A model generated the notes under the pieces. The model did no database searches. It saw only the letters and a list, made by a program, of their open reading frames with translations, and was not told the DNA's origin. From the NCBI RefSeq assembly GCF_024171865.1, contig NZ_JAMTCN010000002.1, forward strand, positions 62,001 through 126,000: a stretch of 64,000 nt of DNA. Direction: 5' to 3'. Both the position numbers and the translations under genes were made by a program. This document shows, one piece after another, positions 10,945 through 22,070 of the stretch. Source of the stretch: Prauserella aidingensis. Its GTDB lineage: Bacteria; Actinomycetota; Actinomycetes; Mycobacteriales; Pseudonocardiaceae. Numbering within the stretch: position 1 is the first letter of the stretch; the number at the start of each line of letters is the position of its first letter.

Positions 10945-13359
10945 GTGGCTCTCGCGCTGTACCGCAAGTACCGGCCGTCGACCTTTGCCGAGGTCGTGGG
11001 GCAGGAACACGTCACCGAGCCGCTCCGCACCGCGCTGGCGGCCGGGCGTATCAACCACGCCTACCTGTTCTCCGGACCCCGTGGCTGCGGCAAGACGTCG
11101 AGCGCCCGCATCATGGCGCGCTCGCTCAACTGCGAGAGCGGGCCCACGTCCGATCCGTGCGGCGAGTGCGGCCCGTGTAAAGCGCTTGCGCCGGAGGGGC
11201 CCGGCAGTGTCGACGTCACCGAGCTCGACGCCGCCAGTCACGGCGGTGTCGACGACGCCCGCGAACTGCGTGACCGCGCCTTCTACGCACCCGCCGAGTC
11301 GCGCTACCGCGTGTTCATCATCGACGAGGCCCACATGGTCACCACGCAGGGCTTCAATGCCCTGCTGAAGATCGTCGAGGAACCGCCGGAACACCTGATC
11401 TTCATCTTCGCGACCACCGAGCCGGACAAGGTCCTCACGACCATCCGCTCGCGCACGCACCACTACCCGTTCCGGCTCATCCCGCCGACGGCCATGCGCG
11501 ACCTGCTCGAACGCAACGTCGCGGCCGAGGGCATCAACGTCGAGCCGGCCGTGTACCCGCTGGTCGTGCGTGCCGGGGGCGGATCGGCGCGCGACACCCA
11601 GTCGGTGCTCGACCAGCTCCTCGCAGGCGCGGGTCCCGAGGGCATCACCTACGGCAGGGCCGTCGCACTGCTCGGCGTCACGGACGCCGCGCTGATCGAC
11701 TCCATGGTCGACGCGCTCGCCGCCGAGGACCACAAAGAGGTCTACGCAACCATCGACCGCCTGGCCGAGGCCGGTCACGACCCGCGGCGGTTCGCCAGTG
11801 ACCTGCTCGACCGGTTCCGCGACCTCATCCTGCTGCGCTCCGTTCCGGACGCCGCATCCAACGGCATGGTCGCCGCGCCGGAGGAGGAGCTCAACCGCAT
11901 GTCGGCGCAGGCCGAACGGGTCGCGCCGGGCACGCTCACCCGTTACGCCGAACTGCTGCACAACGGCCTGCGCGAGATGCGCGGTGCGACGGCGCCGCGT
12001 CTGCTGCTGGAGCTGCTCGCCGCGCGCATGCTGCTGCCCGAGGTCGCCGACGACGAAGGCGCCACGTTGCAGCGGCTCGAACGGCTCGAACGCCGCATGA
12101 CGGCGGGTGGCGGGCCCGCTCCGGCGGGTGCGGCTCCGGCGAGTGCCGCGGCTCCGGCAGGCACGGCTCCGGCCGCCGAGGCGAAGCCCGAGAGGACGTT
12201 CGAACGGCCGTCCCAACGCGCGCAGCAGCCGGAACCGGCCCCGGCGCAGACGCCGTCCCCCGAGCAGTCGCCGTCCCCGGAACCGGCGAAGCCGGCACCC
12301 ACGCAGGCACAGGCCACGCCGACGCCCGCGCAGCCCGAGGAGCAGGCCGCGCCACAGCAGGCCGCTCCTGCGCAGCCGGAATCCGCACCCCCGGCACCCG
12401 CTGCGCAACCGGCACCCGCTGCGCAACCGGCACCGGCGGCCCAGGGCACGGCGGCCCAGGACGCGGGGTCCCAGGATGCGGCGTCCGGGCAGCCGGGGCA
12501 GCTCGACGCGGCGGCGTTGCGCCAGTACTGGCCGCAGCTGCTGTCGACCGTGCGCAAGGCGAGCCGAAGTACCGAGGCGATGCTGACGAACGCGACGGTG
12601 CACAGCGTCGATGCGGGCGGCGTGACGCTCACGCACACGGCCGAGCCGTTGGCGCGGCGACTGTCGGAACCCCGCAACGCGGACTGCATCGCGGCGGCAC
12701 TCGGCGAACTGCTGGGTGGCCAGTGGCAGGTGCGGTGCCTGCACGCGGGAGCGGCGGGCGTCCCGCCGGCGCAGTCGGCCGCACCGGCCCAGAGCGCGTC
12801 GGCGCAGGGCATGTCGGGCCAGGGCACGTCGGGCCAGGGAGCCTCCGCGAGGCAGTCGGCCCAGCCCACCGCCGGTTCGCGGGCCGAATCCGGCCCGTCC
12901 GCGTCGGCCCCGTCCCGGTCCGGCACGTCCGCACCGGCCCAGCCCGCAGGCGGTCCCGCCCAGGGCGGTGACGCCGAGTCGGGACAGGCCACGGCCGAGG
13001 CGGCACAGTCCGCACCCGGACAGTCCGCACCCGGGCGGGCCGAATCCGGGCGGTCCGCATCCCAGGACCGGCAGTCCCAGGACGACGTGTCCTCGGACGA
13101 GTCCGGTCCGAAAGTGACGACGACCGAGCCCGACATCCCGCTGCCCCCGGAACCGGACGACGACGAGTACGGCGTCCCGGAACCGCCCGGGCCGGACCCG
13201 CAGCGGTCGGAGCCGTCCCGGCCGGTGCCGTCGTCGACGTCGTCAGGGCCGGGCGACGGTGCTGCGCAGGCCGGCTCCCCGGCCGCGGCCTCCGCCGATC
13301 CGGAAGACGTGGCCCAGCGCCTCCTGTCCGATCACCTCGGCGCCCGCCCCATCGACTGA
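10945..13359 (+). CDS. dnaX: DNA polymerase III subunit gamma/tau
   Basis: Clamp-loader ATPase of the replicative polymerase, 804 aa. The N-terminus is typical ([14 protein letters not shown]). Walker A GPRGCGKT lies at 44-51, followed by zinc-binding cysteines ([16 protein letters not shown]), Walker B IIDEAHMV and sensor GGSARD. After about residue 380 come long Pro/Ala/Gln- and Gly/Gln/Ser-rich linkers (about 390-520 and 620-780) flanking a small tau-like C-terminal domain with [12 protein letters not shown] 10945 was chosen because it gives the family N-terminus and has a TACGCT box 7 bases upstream. The upstream frame is shared with the 21-bp repeat array and is not coding. Confidence 0.95.
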   Translation: MALALYRKYRPSTFAEVVGQEHVTEPLRTALAAGRINHAYLFSGPRGCGKTSSARIMARSLNCESGPTSDPCGECGPCKALAPEGPGSVDVTELDAASHGGVDDARELRDRAFYAPAESRYRVFIIDEAHMVTTQGFNALLKIVEEPPEHLIFIFATTEPDKVLTTIRSRTHHYPFRLIPPTAMRDLLERNVAAEGINVEPAVYPLVVRAGGGSARDTQSVLDQLLAGAGPEGITYGRAVALLGVTDAALIDSMVDALAAEDHKEVYATIDRLAEAGHDPRRFASDLLDRFRDLILLRSVPDAASNGMVAAPEEELNRMSAQAERVAPGTLTRYAELLHNGLREMRGATAPRLLLELLAARMLLPEVADDEGATLQRLERLERRMTAGGGPAPAGAAPASAAAPAGTAPAAEAKPERTFERPSQRAQQPEPAPAQTPSPEQSPSPEPAKPAPTQAQATPTPAQPEEQAAPQQAAPAQPESAPPAPAAQPAPAAQPAPAAQGTAAQDAGSQDAASGQPGQLDAAALRQYWPQLLSTVRKASRSTEAMLTNATVHSVDAGGVTLTHTAEPLARRLSEPRNADCIAAALGELLGGQWQVRCLHAGAAGVPPAQSAAPAQSASAQGMSGQGTSGQGASARQSAQPTAGSRAESGPSASAPSRSGTSAPAQPAGGPAQGGDAESGQATAEAAQSAPGQSAPGRAESGRSASQDRQSQDDVSSDESGPKVTTTEPDIPLPPEPDDDEYGVPEPPGPDPQRSEPSRPVPSSTSSGPGDGAAQAGSPAAASADPEDVAQRLLSDHLGARPID

Positions 13360-13426
13360 CCAGACCCGACGTCCCGTACCGGCCCCGAGGCGTCGGCACG
13401 CTCCCGAGGTGTCAGCGGTACGGGCG

Positions 13427-14281
13427 TCAGCGGTCGAGGTAGCGCAGCAGGCCGCGGGTGATGGCGTCGGCGTACCGGCGTCGGCCTTCGGACGTCGACA
13501 TGGCCTCCGCCTCCTCGGGGTTGCGCATGTTGCCGCATTCGACGAGCACGGCGGGCACGGTCGACAGGTTGAGGCCCGCGAGGTCGTCGCGCGCGTCGAG
13601 GCCTTCCTGCGAGGCGATGTAGTCCGACGTCGGCAGCCCGGCGGCGGACATCCCCGCCACCATGTCGCGCGCCAGTCGCGGCGCGGCGGTGCGCTGGGCG
13701 TCGTTCAGTGGCGGGGCCGAGTAGATGACGTGGAAGCCGCTCGCCTCGGCGGACGTGCCGTCGGCGTGGATCGACACGACGGCATCGGCGTCGTTGCGGT
13801 TGCCGATGGCGGCGCGTTCGTCGACGCACGGCCCGACACCGTTGTCGTTCGATCGGGTGAGTACGACGTCGACGCCGTGGCCGGCCAGCATGCGCTGCAC
13901 GTGTCGGGCGACCGCGAAGTTGAACGCGTGCTCGCCGTATCCTTCGTCGGTGCTGGTGCCCGTCGAGTTGCACTGTTTGCGATCGCCGCGGCCGTTCGGC
14001 ACCGGACGTTCGATCCGGTCCAGGTTCGCCGCGTTGCGACCGTTGTGCCCCGGGTCGAGCACGACGACGGAGTCGCCGACGCCGGCATCGGTGCTCGAAT
14101 CGCGCTCCGAACCGGCCGACGCCGAACGCTGGGTGGCGGCTCGCTCGTCGCCGACCTCGCCGTCGGCCGCGGGTTCGGCGGGCGAGCAGCCCGCGAGCAG
14201 CATGCCGAGACCGGCCGTCACGGCGATGCCGCGGGCCAGCGCGGTGGTGAATGTGCCCCCCGAACTCCGCACGGTGTCCAC
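13427..14281 (-). CDS. N-acetylmuramoyl-L-alanine amidase, lipoprotein (Amidase_3)
   Basis: Periplasmic-side peptidoglycan amidase that cuts the bond between MurNAc and the stem peptide; corresponds by position and motif to mycobacterial Rv3717 (Ami1). The 284-aa protein has a signal peptide with lipobox MLLAGC (Cys32). Zinc ligands are His79 (DPGHNG), Glu117 (GEHAF) and His172 (SIHADG), with a catalytic Glu at about 248 (LVECGNM). It is convergent with dnaX. The start may be GTG 14281 or GTG 14272; both are close to the promoter of ybaB. Confidence 0.9.
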   Translation of the reverse strand: MDTVRSSGGTFTTALARGIAVTAGLGMLLAGCSPAEPAADGEVGDERAATQRSASAGSERDSSTDAGVGDSVVVLDPGHNGRNAANLDRIERPVPNGRGDRKQCNSTGTSTDEGYGEHAFNFAVARHVQRMLAGHGVDVVLTRSNDNGVGPCVDERAAIGNRNDADAVVSIHADGTSAEASGFHVIYSAPPLNDAQRTAAPRLARDMVAGMSAAGLPTSDYIASQEGLDARDDLAGLNLSTVPAVLVECGNMRNPEEAEAMSTSEGRRRYADAITRGLLRYLDR

Positions 14282-14350
14282 GGTGCCACAGGCGCGGCGA
14301 CTAGGCTGGCCGGTACAGCCAGCTCAAGCGACGAGATCGGATCGACCACC

Positions 14351-14716
14351 ATGGCGCAGCCCGGCGGCGGAATGCCCGACATGCAGCAGATCATGCAGCA
14401 GGCGCAGCAGATGCAGCAGCAGATGCTCGAGGCCCAGGAGGAGATCGCCAAGGCCGAGGTCACCGGCACGGCGGGTGGCGGCAAGGTGACCGCCACGGTC
14501 AGTGGCGAGCTCCAGCTCAAGAAGCTCGACATCGACCCGGGGATCGTCGACCCCGAGGACGTCGAGACGCTGTCCGACCTCGTGGTGGCCGCCGTCCGCG
14601 ACGCGACGAGCAACGCGCAGCAGCTCCAGCAGGAGAAGCTCGGCTCGATCACGGGCGGGCTCGGCGGCGGCGAAGGCCTGCCCGGCATGGGCAACCTCGG
14701 CCTTCCCGGAATGTAA
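14351..14716 (+). CDS. ebfC: YbaB/EbfC nucleoid-associated protein
   Basis: Small DNA-binding protein of 121 aa usually encoded directly before recR. The Gln/Met-rich N-terminal helix ([15 protein letters not shown]), the sheet [18 protein letters not shown] and the C-terminal helix, then a Gly-rich tail, match the family. It stops two bases before the recR start. A TAGGCT box at 14302-14307 could be the -10 element of the ebfC-recR unit. Confidence 0.94.
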   Translation: MAQPGGGMPDMQQIMQQAQQMQQQMLEAQEEIAKAEVTGTAGGGKVTATVSGELQLKKLDIDPGIVDPEDVETLSDLVVAAVRDATSNAQQLQQEKLGSITGGLGGGEGLPGMGNLGLPGM

Positions 14717-14718
14717 GC

Positions 14719-15315
14719 GTGTACGAAGGTGTCGTTCAGGACCTGATCGACGAGCTCGGCAGGCTGCCCGGGGTCGGTCCGAAGAGTGCGCAGCGGATCG
14801 CGTTCCACCTGCTCGCCTCGGACCCACAGGACATCGGGCGGCTGCGCGAGGTGCTCGGCAAGGTCGCCGAGGGCGTGCGGTTCTGCGAGATCTGCGGCAA
14901 CGTCTCCGAAGGTGAGCGGTGCCGCATCTGCAACGACGCGCGCCGTGACGCCACGTCGGTCTGTGTCGTCGAGGAGCCGAAGGACGTACTGGCCGTCGAG
15001 CGCACGCGTGAGTTCCGCGGCCGGTACCACGTGCTCGGTGGTGCGCTCGACCCGTTGTCGGGTGTCGGCCCGGACCAGCTGCGCATCAAGGACCTGCTGA
15101 CGCGCATCGGGTCGGAGGAGATCACCGAGGTCATCATCGCGACCGACCCGAACACCGAGGGCGAGGCGACCGCGACCTACCTGGTGCGGATGTTGCGCGA
15201 CTTCCCCGGCCTGACGGTGACGCGGCTCGCCTCCGGGTTGCCGATGGGCGGCGACCTCGAGTTCGCCGACGAGCTCACGCTCGGCCGCGCCCTGTCGGGC
15301 CGCCGCGCGCTGTGA
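14719..15315 (+). CDS. recR: Recombination mediator RecR
   Basis: Acts with RecF and RecO to load RecA at gaps. The 198-aa protein has an N-terminal helix-hairpin-helix ([20 protein letters not shown]), a zinc finger with Cys56, Cys59, Cys68 and Cys71, and a Toprim domain (about 79-175; [24 protein letters not shown]). It starts with GTG two bases after the ebfC stop, so the two are co-translated. Confidence 0.97.
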   Translation: MYEGVVQDLIDELGRLPGVGPKSAQRIAFHLLASDPQDIGRLREVLGKVAEGVRFCEICGNVSEGERCRICNDARRDATSVCVVEEPKDVLAVERTREFRGRYHVLGGALDPLSGVGPDQLRIKDLLTRIGSEEITEVIIATDPNTEGEATATYLVRMLRDFPGLTVTRLASGLPMGGDLEFADELTLGRALSGRRAL

Positions 15316-15321
15316 CCCGCC

Positions 15322-15930
15322 GTGGACGCGGGTTCCGTGGCCGACCCGGCAGGCGACCTCGCCGCCAGGGTGCTCGCCGCGCCGCCGCGGCTGGGAGCGG
15401 TGCGGCTGTTGGCGATCGACGGGCGATCGGGCGCGGGCAAGTCGCACCTCGCCGCCCTGGTCGTCGACGTCCTGCGCCGCCGCGGAGCCGATCCGGCGCT
15501 CGTCAGCACGGACGACTTCGCGACATGGGACGACCCGGTGTCGTGGTGGCCGCGGTTGGCGACGGGAGTGCTCGATCCCCTCGCGGCGGGCGAGCCCGGC
15601 CGCTACCGGCGTACCGAGTGGACCGCGGCGGGGGAGCCGGTCCCGGGGGCGGAGGTTGACGTTCCGGTTCCCGGGGTGCTGGTGTTGGAAGGCGTGTCGT
15701 CGGGGCGCCGTTCCGTGCGGGGTGCGACGTCGGTGCTGTGCTGGTTGGACCACGCCGGTTCGGATGCCCGGTTGGCGCGGGCCGTCGCCCGCGACGGCGA
15801 GTGGTCCAGACCGCATCTGCAGCGATGGCAGCGCTTCGAGACCGGCTGGTTCGCCGTGGACGAGCCCTGGAATGCAGCCGATGTGACCTACTCCTCCGAA
15901 CGGTCTAATCAACTCGGTGGAAACGACTGA
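15322..15930 (+). CDS. Uridine-kinase-like P-loop NTPase
   Basis: Probable small-molecule kinase of the uridine kinase / AAA_18 group, 202 aa. Walker A is IDGRSGAGKSHLA; a lid-type segment VSTDDFATWDDPVSWWPRL and VLVLEGVSSG (Walker B-like strand) follow, then RDGEWSRPHLQRWQ. The start is GTG six bases after recR, so it belongs to the ebfC-recR unit. The substrate is not evident. Confidence 0.8.
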   Translation: MDAGSVADPAGDLAARVLAAPPRLGAVRLLAIDGRSGAGKSHLAALVVDVLRRRGADPALVSTDDFATWDDPVSWWPRLATGVLDPLAAGEPGRYRRTEWTAAGEPVPGAEVDVPVPGVLVLEGVSSGRRSVRGATSVLCWLDHAGSDARLARAVARDGEWSRPHLQRWQRFETGWFAVDEPWNAADVTYSSERSNQLGGND

Positions 15931-16021
15931 AACCCCTGGAATTCAGGCACCGTCCGTGCTCGGATCCGTGAATTAGTCGCCGTAAACGGCTGTCAAGTAG
16001 CCCGATCGTAACCTCAAGTAC

Positions 16022-16050
16022 TTAAAGAACCGGCCATGAGCCGCTAAGGT
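16022..16050 (+). promoter_or_regulatory. Candidate promoter of the peptide-importer operon
   Basis: TTAAAG (16022-16027), a 17-base spacer and TAAGGT (16045-16050) sit about 60 bases before the substrate-binding protein gene. The -10 is a good TANNNT box; the -35 is weak. Confidence 0.45.
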
Positions 16051-16110
16051 CTGCCTCCATCTGCGCCCACCTGGGCGTAACCCGACTGACCTTCCTCAAG
16101 GGGTGCGAAC

Positions 16111-17775
16111 ATGCTCCACTCACGGGTGACTCGCACGCGCAGCCTCGCCCTGATCGGGCTGGCCGGCGCGCTTGCGATGACCGCTTGTGCCTCGGAACGT
16201 GGCGAGGACGCCGGCGACGCGAACACGCTGGTGTTCGGCGCCGCAGGTGCGCCGAAGAACTTCGACCCGATCTTCAACGACGACGGCGAGAGTTTCCGCC
16301 CGATCCGGCAGATGTACGAGACGCTCGTCGCGTACAAGCCCGGTACCGCCGAACTCCAGCCCGGTCTGGCCACCGAGTGGACACCGAGCGACGACGGCAA
16401 GACGTGGACGTTCAAGCTCCGCGAAGGCGTGAAGTTCCACGACGGCACGGACTTCAACGCCGAGGCCGTCTGCTTCAACTTCGACCGCTGGTACGACATG
16501 TCCGGCGCCGCCGCGCAGAGCCAGATGATCTACTACGGCGACGTGTTCGAAGGCTTCGCGAAGAACGAGGGCGACGCTTCGGGCGACCCGGTGTACAAGT
16601 CCTGCGAGGCCGAGGACGAGCACACCGCGGTGCTGAACCTCAACGAGGCCAAGGGTGCGTTCCCCGACGCGTTCGGCCTGACGTCGCTGTCGATGTCGAG
16701 CCCGGAGGCGCTGAAGAAGTACAACGCCGACGAGGTCACGCAGAGCGGCGAGTCGTTCAGCTATCCGGCCTACGCCAACGAACACCCGACGGGCACCGGC
16801 CCGTTCAAGTTCGAGTCCTACGACAAGTCGGCGAACACGATCACGTTGACGCGGAACGAGGACTACTGGGGCGATAAGGCGAAGCTGGAGAAGCTCGTCT
16901 TCCGCGTCATCCCGGACGAGAACGCGCGTAAGCAGGACATGATCTCCGGCCAGATCGACGGGTACGACCTGCCGAACCCGGCCGACTACCAGGCGCTGCG
17001 TGACTCGGGCGCCCAGGTGATGGTCCGCCCGACGTTCAACATTCTCTATCTGGGCATCAACCAGAAGAACACGCCGGAATTGAAGGACGTGCGCGTCCGC
17101 AAGGCGATCGAGTACGCGGTCAACAAGGAGCAGCTGGCGAAGAACCAGCTCCCCGAGGGTGCTTCCGCTCGCTACCAGTTCGTGCCGGAGGAGACCGACG
17201 GCTACACCGACGACGTCGAGAAGCACGAGTACAACGTCGACAAGGCCGAGCAGCTGCTGAAGGAAGCGGGTGCCGAGGACCTGAAGCTCAAGTTCTACGT
17301 GCCGACCGAGGTGAGCAGGCCGTACATGCCGAACCCGGTGGACATCGCGGGTGCCGTCTCGGACAACCTCGATGCGGCCGGCATCGACGTCGAGATGGTG
17401 CAGCGGCCGTGGAACGGTGGCTTCAAGGACGACATCCAGAAGCACGGCAACCACGACATCCACCTGCTCGGCTGGACCGGTGACTACGGCGACGCGGGCA
17501 ACTTCGTCGGCACGTTCTTCGGCCGCGAGAAGGCGGAGTTCGGCTTCAACGACAAGGAGATCTTCCAGGCGCTGGCCGACGCCGACGCGAAGGTCGACGA
17601 CCAGGAGCAGAAGCAGGCCTACGAGGAGGCCGCCGTCAAGATCTCCGAGTACGTTCCCGCCGTCCCGCTGACGTCGTCGCCGCCGGCGATCGTCGTGGGC
17701 GGTGACGTCCAGGGGCTCGTCCCGAGCCCGCTGACCGACGAGCGGTTCGTCTCGGTATCCAAGGGCCAGAGCTGA
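16111..17775 (+). CDS. ABC transporter substrate-binding lipoprotein (peptide/opine class, SBP_bac_5)
   Basis: Extracellular solute receptor of 554 aa for an oligopeptide-type importer. The signal peptide ends in lipobox AMTAC. The mature part shows family blocks: LVFGAAGAPKNFDP, LREGVKFHDGTDF, HPTGTGPFKF and LLGWTGDYGD. SD AAGGGG lies before ATG 16111. It heads a five-gene operon (receptor, two permeases, two ATPases). A stable hairpin after its stop could allow more receptor than permease to be made, as in other peptide importers. Confidence 0.95.
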   Translation: MLHSRVTRTRSLALIGLAGALAMTACASERGEDAGDANTLVFGAAGAPKNFDPIFNDDGESFRPIRQMYETLVAYKPGTAELQPGLATEWTPSDDGKTWTFKLREGVKFHDGTDFNAEAVCFNFDRWYDMSGAAAQSQMIYYGDVFEGFAKNEGDASGDPVYKSCEAEDEHTAVLNLNEAKGAFPDAFGLTSLSMSSPEALKKYNADEVTQSGESFSYPAYANEHPTGTGPFKFESYDKSANTITLTRNEDYWGDKAKLEKLVFRVIPDENARKQDMISGQIDGYDLPNPADYQALRDSGAQVMVRPTFNILYLGINQKNTPELKDVRVRKAIEYAVNKEQLAKNQLPEGASARYQFVPEETDGYTDDVEKHEYNVDKAEQLLKEAGAEDLKLKFYVPTEVSRPYMPNPVDIAGAVSDNLDAAGIDVEMVQRPWNGGFKDDIQKHGNHDIHLLGWTGDYGDAGNFVGTFFGREKAEFGFNDKEIFQALADADAKVDDQEQKQAYEEAAVKISEYVPAVPLTSSPPAIVVGGDVQGLVPSPLTDERFVSVSKGQS

Positions 17776-17794
17776 CGCTCTGCTCGACATCCCA

Positions 17795-17845
17795 CCGGGA
17801 GGCAGTGCCGACGTGCGCACCGCGTGCGTGAGCGCTGCCTCCCGG
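17795..17845 (+). terminator. Intercistronic hairpin after the receptor gene
   Basis: An 11-bp perfect stem (CCGGGAGGCAG, 17795-17805, with CTGCCTCCCGG, 17835-17845) encloses further partial pairing. Located between the receptor and first permease gene, it fits a partial terminator or an mRNA-stabilising element. Confidence 0.6.
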
Positions 17846-17870
17846 CTTCATGGGGCAAAGGCACCTATTC

Positions 17871-18875
17871 ATGCTCAGGTTCACGGTGCGTCGGCTGCTG
17901 CAAGCGGTTCCGACGCTGTTCGTACTGTCCATTCTGGTTTTCGCGTGGCTCCGGTTGCTGCCCGGCGGACCTGCAACGGCTCTGCTGGGGGACAAGGCGA
18001 CCCCGGAACGGGTCGCGGCGATGAACGAAGTGCTCGGCCTGGACGATCCGCTCTACGTCCAGTACTTCGGTTTCCTCGGCCGCATCCTCACCGGTGACTT
18101 CGGAAACTCGTTGATCACCGGTGATCCGGTGATGGAAGAGGTCAGCTGGGCGTTCCCGGCGACGCTGGAACTGTCCGTCGCGGCGATGTTCCTCGCGGTG
18201 CTGTTCGGTATTCCGATGGGGTACATCGCGGCGCGGTTCCGCGGCAGGTTCCTCGACAACGCCACGGTCGTCACCACGCTCGTCGGCGTCGCGGTGCCGG
18301 TGTTCTTCCTCGGCTTCCTGCTCAAGTACATCTTCACGCAGGAGATGTCGCTGCTGCCGCCGTCCGGCCGACAGGACGTGCTCATCGACGCCACCCGGGT
18401 CACCGGTATCGCCACATTGGACGGACTGCTCACGGGAGAGTTCGACGCCACGTGGGATGCGATGCTGCATCTGATCCTGCCCGCGGTGGCCCTGGCGAGC
18501 ATTCCGTTCGCGGTGATCGTCCGCATCACGCGCGCGTCCGTGCTGGACGTGCAGGGCGAGGACTTCGTCAGGACGGCGAACTCGAAGGGCCTGACGACGC
18601 AGATCGTGCGCAAACGCCACGTGCTGCGTAACGCCCTGCTGCCCGTGTCGACCACGATCGGCCTGCAGACCGGCCTGCTGATGTCGGGTGCCGTGCTGAC
18701 CGAGAAGGTGTTCGCCTGGGGCGGGCTCGGCACCCTGCTCGAACAGGCGATCCAGCAACGTGACTACCCGAGGCTGCAGGGGCTGATCCTGTTGTTCGCG
18801 ACGGTCTTCGTGCTGGTCAACCTGCTGGTCGACCTTTCGTACGCAATCATCGACCCGAGGGTGCGTGTGCGATGA
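17871..18875 (+). CDS. ABC transporter permease (DppB/OppB type)
   Basis: First membrane subunit of the importer, 334 aa from ATG 17871. It starts MLRFTVRRLLQAVPTLF, the classic DppB N-terminus with the first transmembrane helix, then a large loop, then five more helices. The EAA loop that contacts the ATPase is visible as VRTANSKGL. ATG 17850 is an alternative, seven codons upstream, but has no better ribosome site. It overlaps the next gene by 4 bases (ATGA). Confidence 0.93.
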   Translation: MLRFTVRRLLQAVPTLFVLSILVFAWLRLLPGGPATALLGDKATPERVAAMNEVLGLDDPLYVQYFGFLGRILTGDFGNSLITGDPVMEEVSWAFPATLELSVAAMFLAVLFGIPMGYIAARFRGRFLDNATVVTTLVGVAVPVFFLGFLLKYIFTQEMSLLPPSGRQDVLIDATRVTGIATLDGLLTGEFDATWDAMLHLILPAVALASIPFAVIVRITRASVLDVQGEDFVRTANSKGLTTQIVRKRHVLRNALLPVSTTIGLQTGLLMSGAVLTEKVFAWGGLGTLLEQAIQQRDYPRLQGLILLFATVFVLVNLLVDLSYAIIDPRVRVR

Positions 18876-19792
18876 GCATTCTTTCCACACGGAAGGCCGA
18901 CAAGATCGACTCGCTGGCCGAGGGTGGAACCAGCCTCGCCATGGACGCGCTCCGCCGGACGTTCCGCAGTCCGGTCGCGATCCTCGGGCTCGTCATCGTC
19001 GGCCTGTTCGTCATCCTGGCGATCATCTCGCCGTTCGTCGCGCCGAAGGACCCGTACCGGCCCTATCCGGAGCTGAAGGCCGAGCTGACGCCGTCGAACA
19101 TCCCGGGTCCGATGCCGGGCTTCCTGCTCGGCAGTGACCAGAACGGGTACGACTTCTTCTCGCGGTTGCTCGTGGGCGCGCAGCAGACCCTGTTCGTGGG
19201 TGTGTTCGCGACGCTGATCGGCGTCACCATCGGCATGATCATCGGCGGGCTCGCAGGCGCGTTCGGCGGCTGGGTCGACAGCCTCCTGATGCGACTCACC
19301 GACATCATGCTGTCGATTCCGTCGCTGCTGCTGGCGATCTCGATCGCGGCGTTGATGCCGGGAAGCCAGTGGACGGTGATCATCGCGGTGGCGATGATCG
19401 GCGTTCCGGTGTTCGCACGATTACTGCGGGGCGCGATGATGGCGCAACGGTCGAGCGATCACGTGCTCGCGGCGACCGCACTCGGCGTCAAGCGGAGGAC
19501 GATCGTGTTCCGGCACATGCTGCCCAACTCGATCGGCCCGGTGATCGTGCAGGCGACGCTCACGCTCGCGACCGCGATCATCGACGCGGCTGCGCTGTCG
19601 TTCCTCGGACTCGGCGACTCCGACTGGCGGCGCGCGGAGTGGGGCCTGATGCTCGGCAACGCGCAGGAGCTGCTCAGTGTGAAACCGTCGCTGGCGTTCT
19701 TCCCCGCCATCGCGATCATCGTCGTGGCGCTCGGCTTCACACTGCTCGGCGAGTCGATGCGGGAATCGCTCGACCCGAAGAACAGGCGGTAA
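18872..19792 (+). CDS. ABC transporter permease (DppC/OppC type)
   Basis: Second membrane subunit, 306 aa. The OppC N-terminal motif precedes helix 1 (RRTFRSPVAILGL), LLGSDQNGYDFFSRLL is the usual periplasmic block, and the EAA loop reads AATALGVKRR. Six transmembrane segments are predicted by eye. ATG overlaps the stop of the preceding permease. Confidence 0.94.
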   Translation: MSILSTRKADKIDSLAEGGTSLAMDALRRTFRSPVAILGLVIVGLFVILAIISPFVAPKDPYRPYPELKAELTPSNIPGPMPGFLLGSDQNGYDFFSRLLVGAQQTLFVGVFATLIGVTIGMIIGGLAGAFGGWVDSLLMRLTDIMLSIPSLLLAISIAALMPGSQWTVIIAVAMIGVPVFARLLRGAMMAQRSSDHVLAATALGVKRRTIVFRHMLPNSIGPVIVQATLTLATAIIDAAALSFLGLGDSDWRRAEWGLMLGNAQELLSVKPSLAFFPAIAIIVVALGFTLLGESMRESLDPKNRR

Positions 19793-19797
19793 CTCAC

Positions 19798-20789
<992 letters not shown>

Positions 20790-20793
<4 letters not shown>

Positions 20794-21989
20794 CCGACGA
20801 GACCGCCACGACGACGGGCGCCGCCGGCACGGAGGTGGCCGGTACCGAGGCACCGCGTGACGATGCGGCGAGCACCGGGGTGCAGGACGCCGTGACGGCT
20901 GCCGAGACCGACGGGGCCGGTCCCGGCGACGGCGCGGTGGACGGTGACGACGTCCTCGTCACCGTCGAGGACCTCAAGGTGCATTTCCCGATCAAGCGGG
21001 GAATCGTGCTCGAGCGCACGGCGGGACACGTCTACGCGGTCGACGGGATCGACCTGACGATCCGGCGCGGCGAGACGTACGGCCTGGTGGGTGAGTCCGG
21101 GTGCGGCAAGACGACGCTCGGCCGCGGCCTGCTGCGGCTCGTCGAGCCCACCGGCGGGCGCGTCGTGTTCGACGACACCGACGTGTCCACGCTCAAGGGC
21201 GAGACGCTGCGCAAGTCCCGCCGCCGCATGCAGATGATCTTCCAGGACCCGCTGTCCAGTCTGGACCCGCGGCAGTCCGTGGAGTCGATTCTCGTCGAAG
21301 GAATGCGTGCGCACGGGCTCGACTCCGGCAAGGAGTCCACGCGGGCCCGGCTCGTCGAACTGCTCGACTCGGTCGGCCTGCCGGAGAGTGCGCTGCACAA
21401 GTATCCGCACGAGTTCTCGGGCGGGCAGCGGCAGCGGATCGGTATCGCGCGCGCACTGGCCGTGGAGCCGGACCTGATCGTGGCCGACGAGCCGGTGTCG
21501 GCACTGGACGTGTCGGTGCAGGCGCAGGTGCTGAACCTGTTGGAGCAGCTGCAGCAACGGCTGGGGCTGACGTATCTGGTCATCGCGCACGACCTCGCGG
21601 TGGTGCGGCACATCTCCGACCGGATCGGCGTGATGTACCTCGGGTCGCTCGTCGAGGAGGCGAGCTCCGACGAGATGTACGCCGAGCCGATGCACCCGTA
21701 CACGAAGGCGTTGTTGTCGGCGGTGCCGGTGCCCGATCCGACGGTCGAGGACGAACGGGAGCAGATCCTGCTGACCGGCGACCTGCCGTCACCCGCGAAT
21801 CCGCCGACGGGCTGCCGGTTCCACACGCGCTGCCCGTGGAAACAGGACACGCTCTGCGACACGGACCGTCCGGAACTGCGCGACGTCGGCGGCGGCCACC
21901 GCGTCGCCTGCCACTACGCCGAGGACATCCTCGCGGGCAGGATCACCCGACACGAGGTCGAACCCGAACTCGTTCACCCCGACGCGTGA
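20790..21989 (+). CDS. ABC transporter ATP-binding protein (DppF/OppF type)
   Basis: Second ATPase of the importer, 399 aa. It begins with an unusual acidic, Ala/Thr/Gly-rich tail of about 50 residues not typical of the family. Then come Walker [20 protein letters not shown], signature FSGGQRQR, Walker [13 protein letters not shown] and AHDLAVV, plus the C-terminal [15 protein letters not shown] extension. GTG overlaps the preceding stop (GTGA), indicating coupling. Confidence 0.94.
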
Positions 21990-21996
21990 GCGGTGG

Positions 21997-22053
21997 GTGC
22001 CCCCAAGGGCACCTTGGTGGCGTTCAGTGCACCGAAGGTGCCCTTGGGGGCAC
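21997..22053. repeat. Convergent-end hairpin repeat, copy 2
   Basis: A perfect 19-bp stem (21997-22015 with 22035-22053) of the family GTGCCCCCAAGGGCACCTT. It sits between the converging importer operon (+) and the EamA gene (-), where it can serve as a bidirectional terminator. Confidence 0.88.
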
Positions 22054-22070
22054 GCGTAGTGCTCCGCAGG

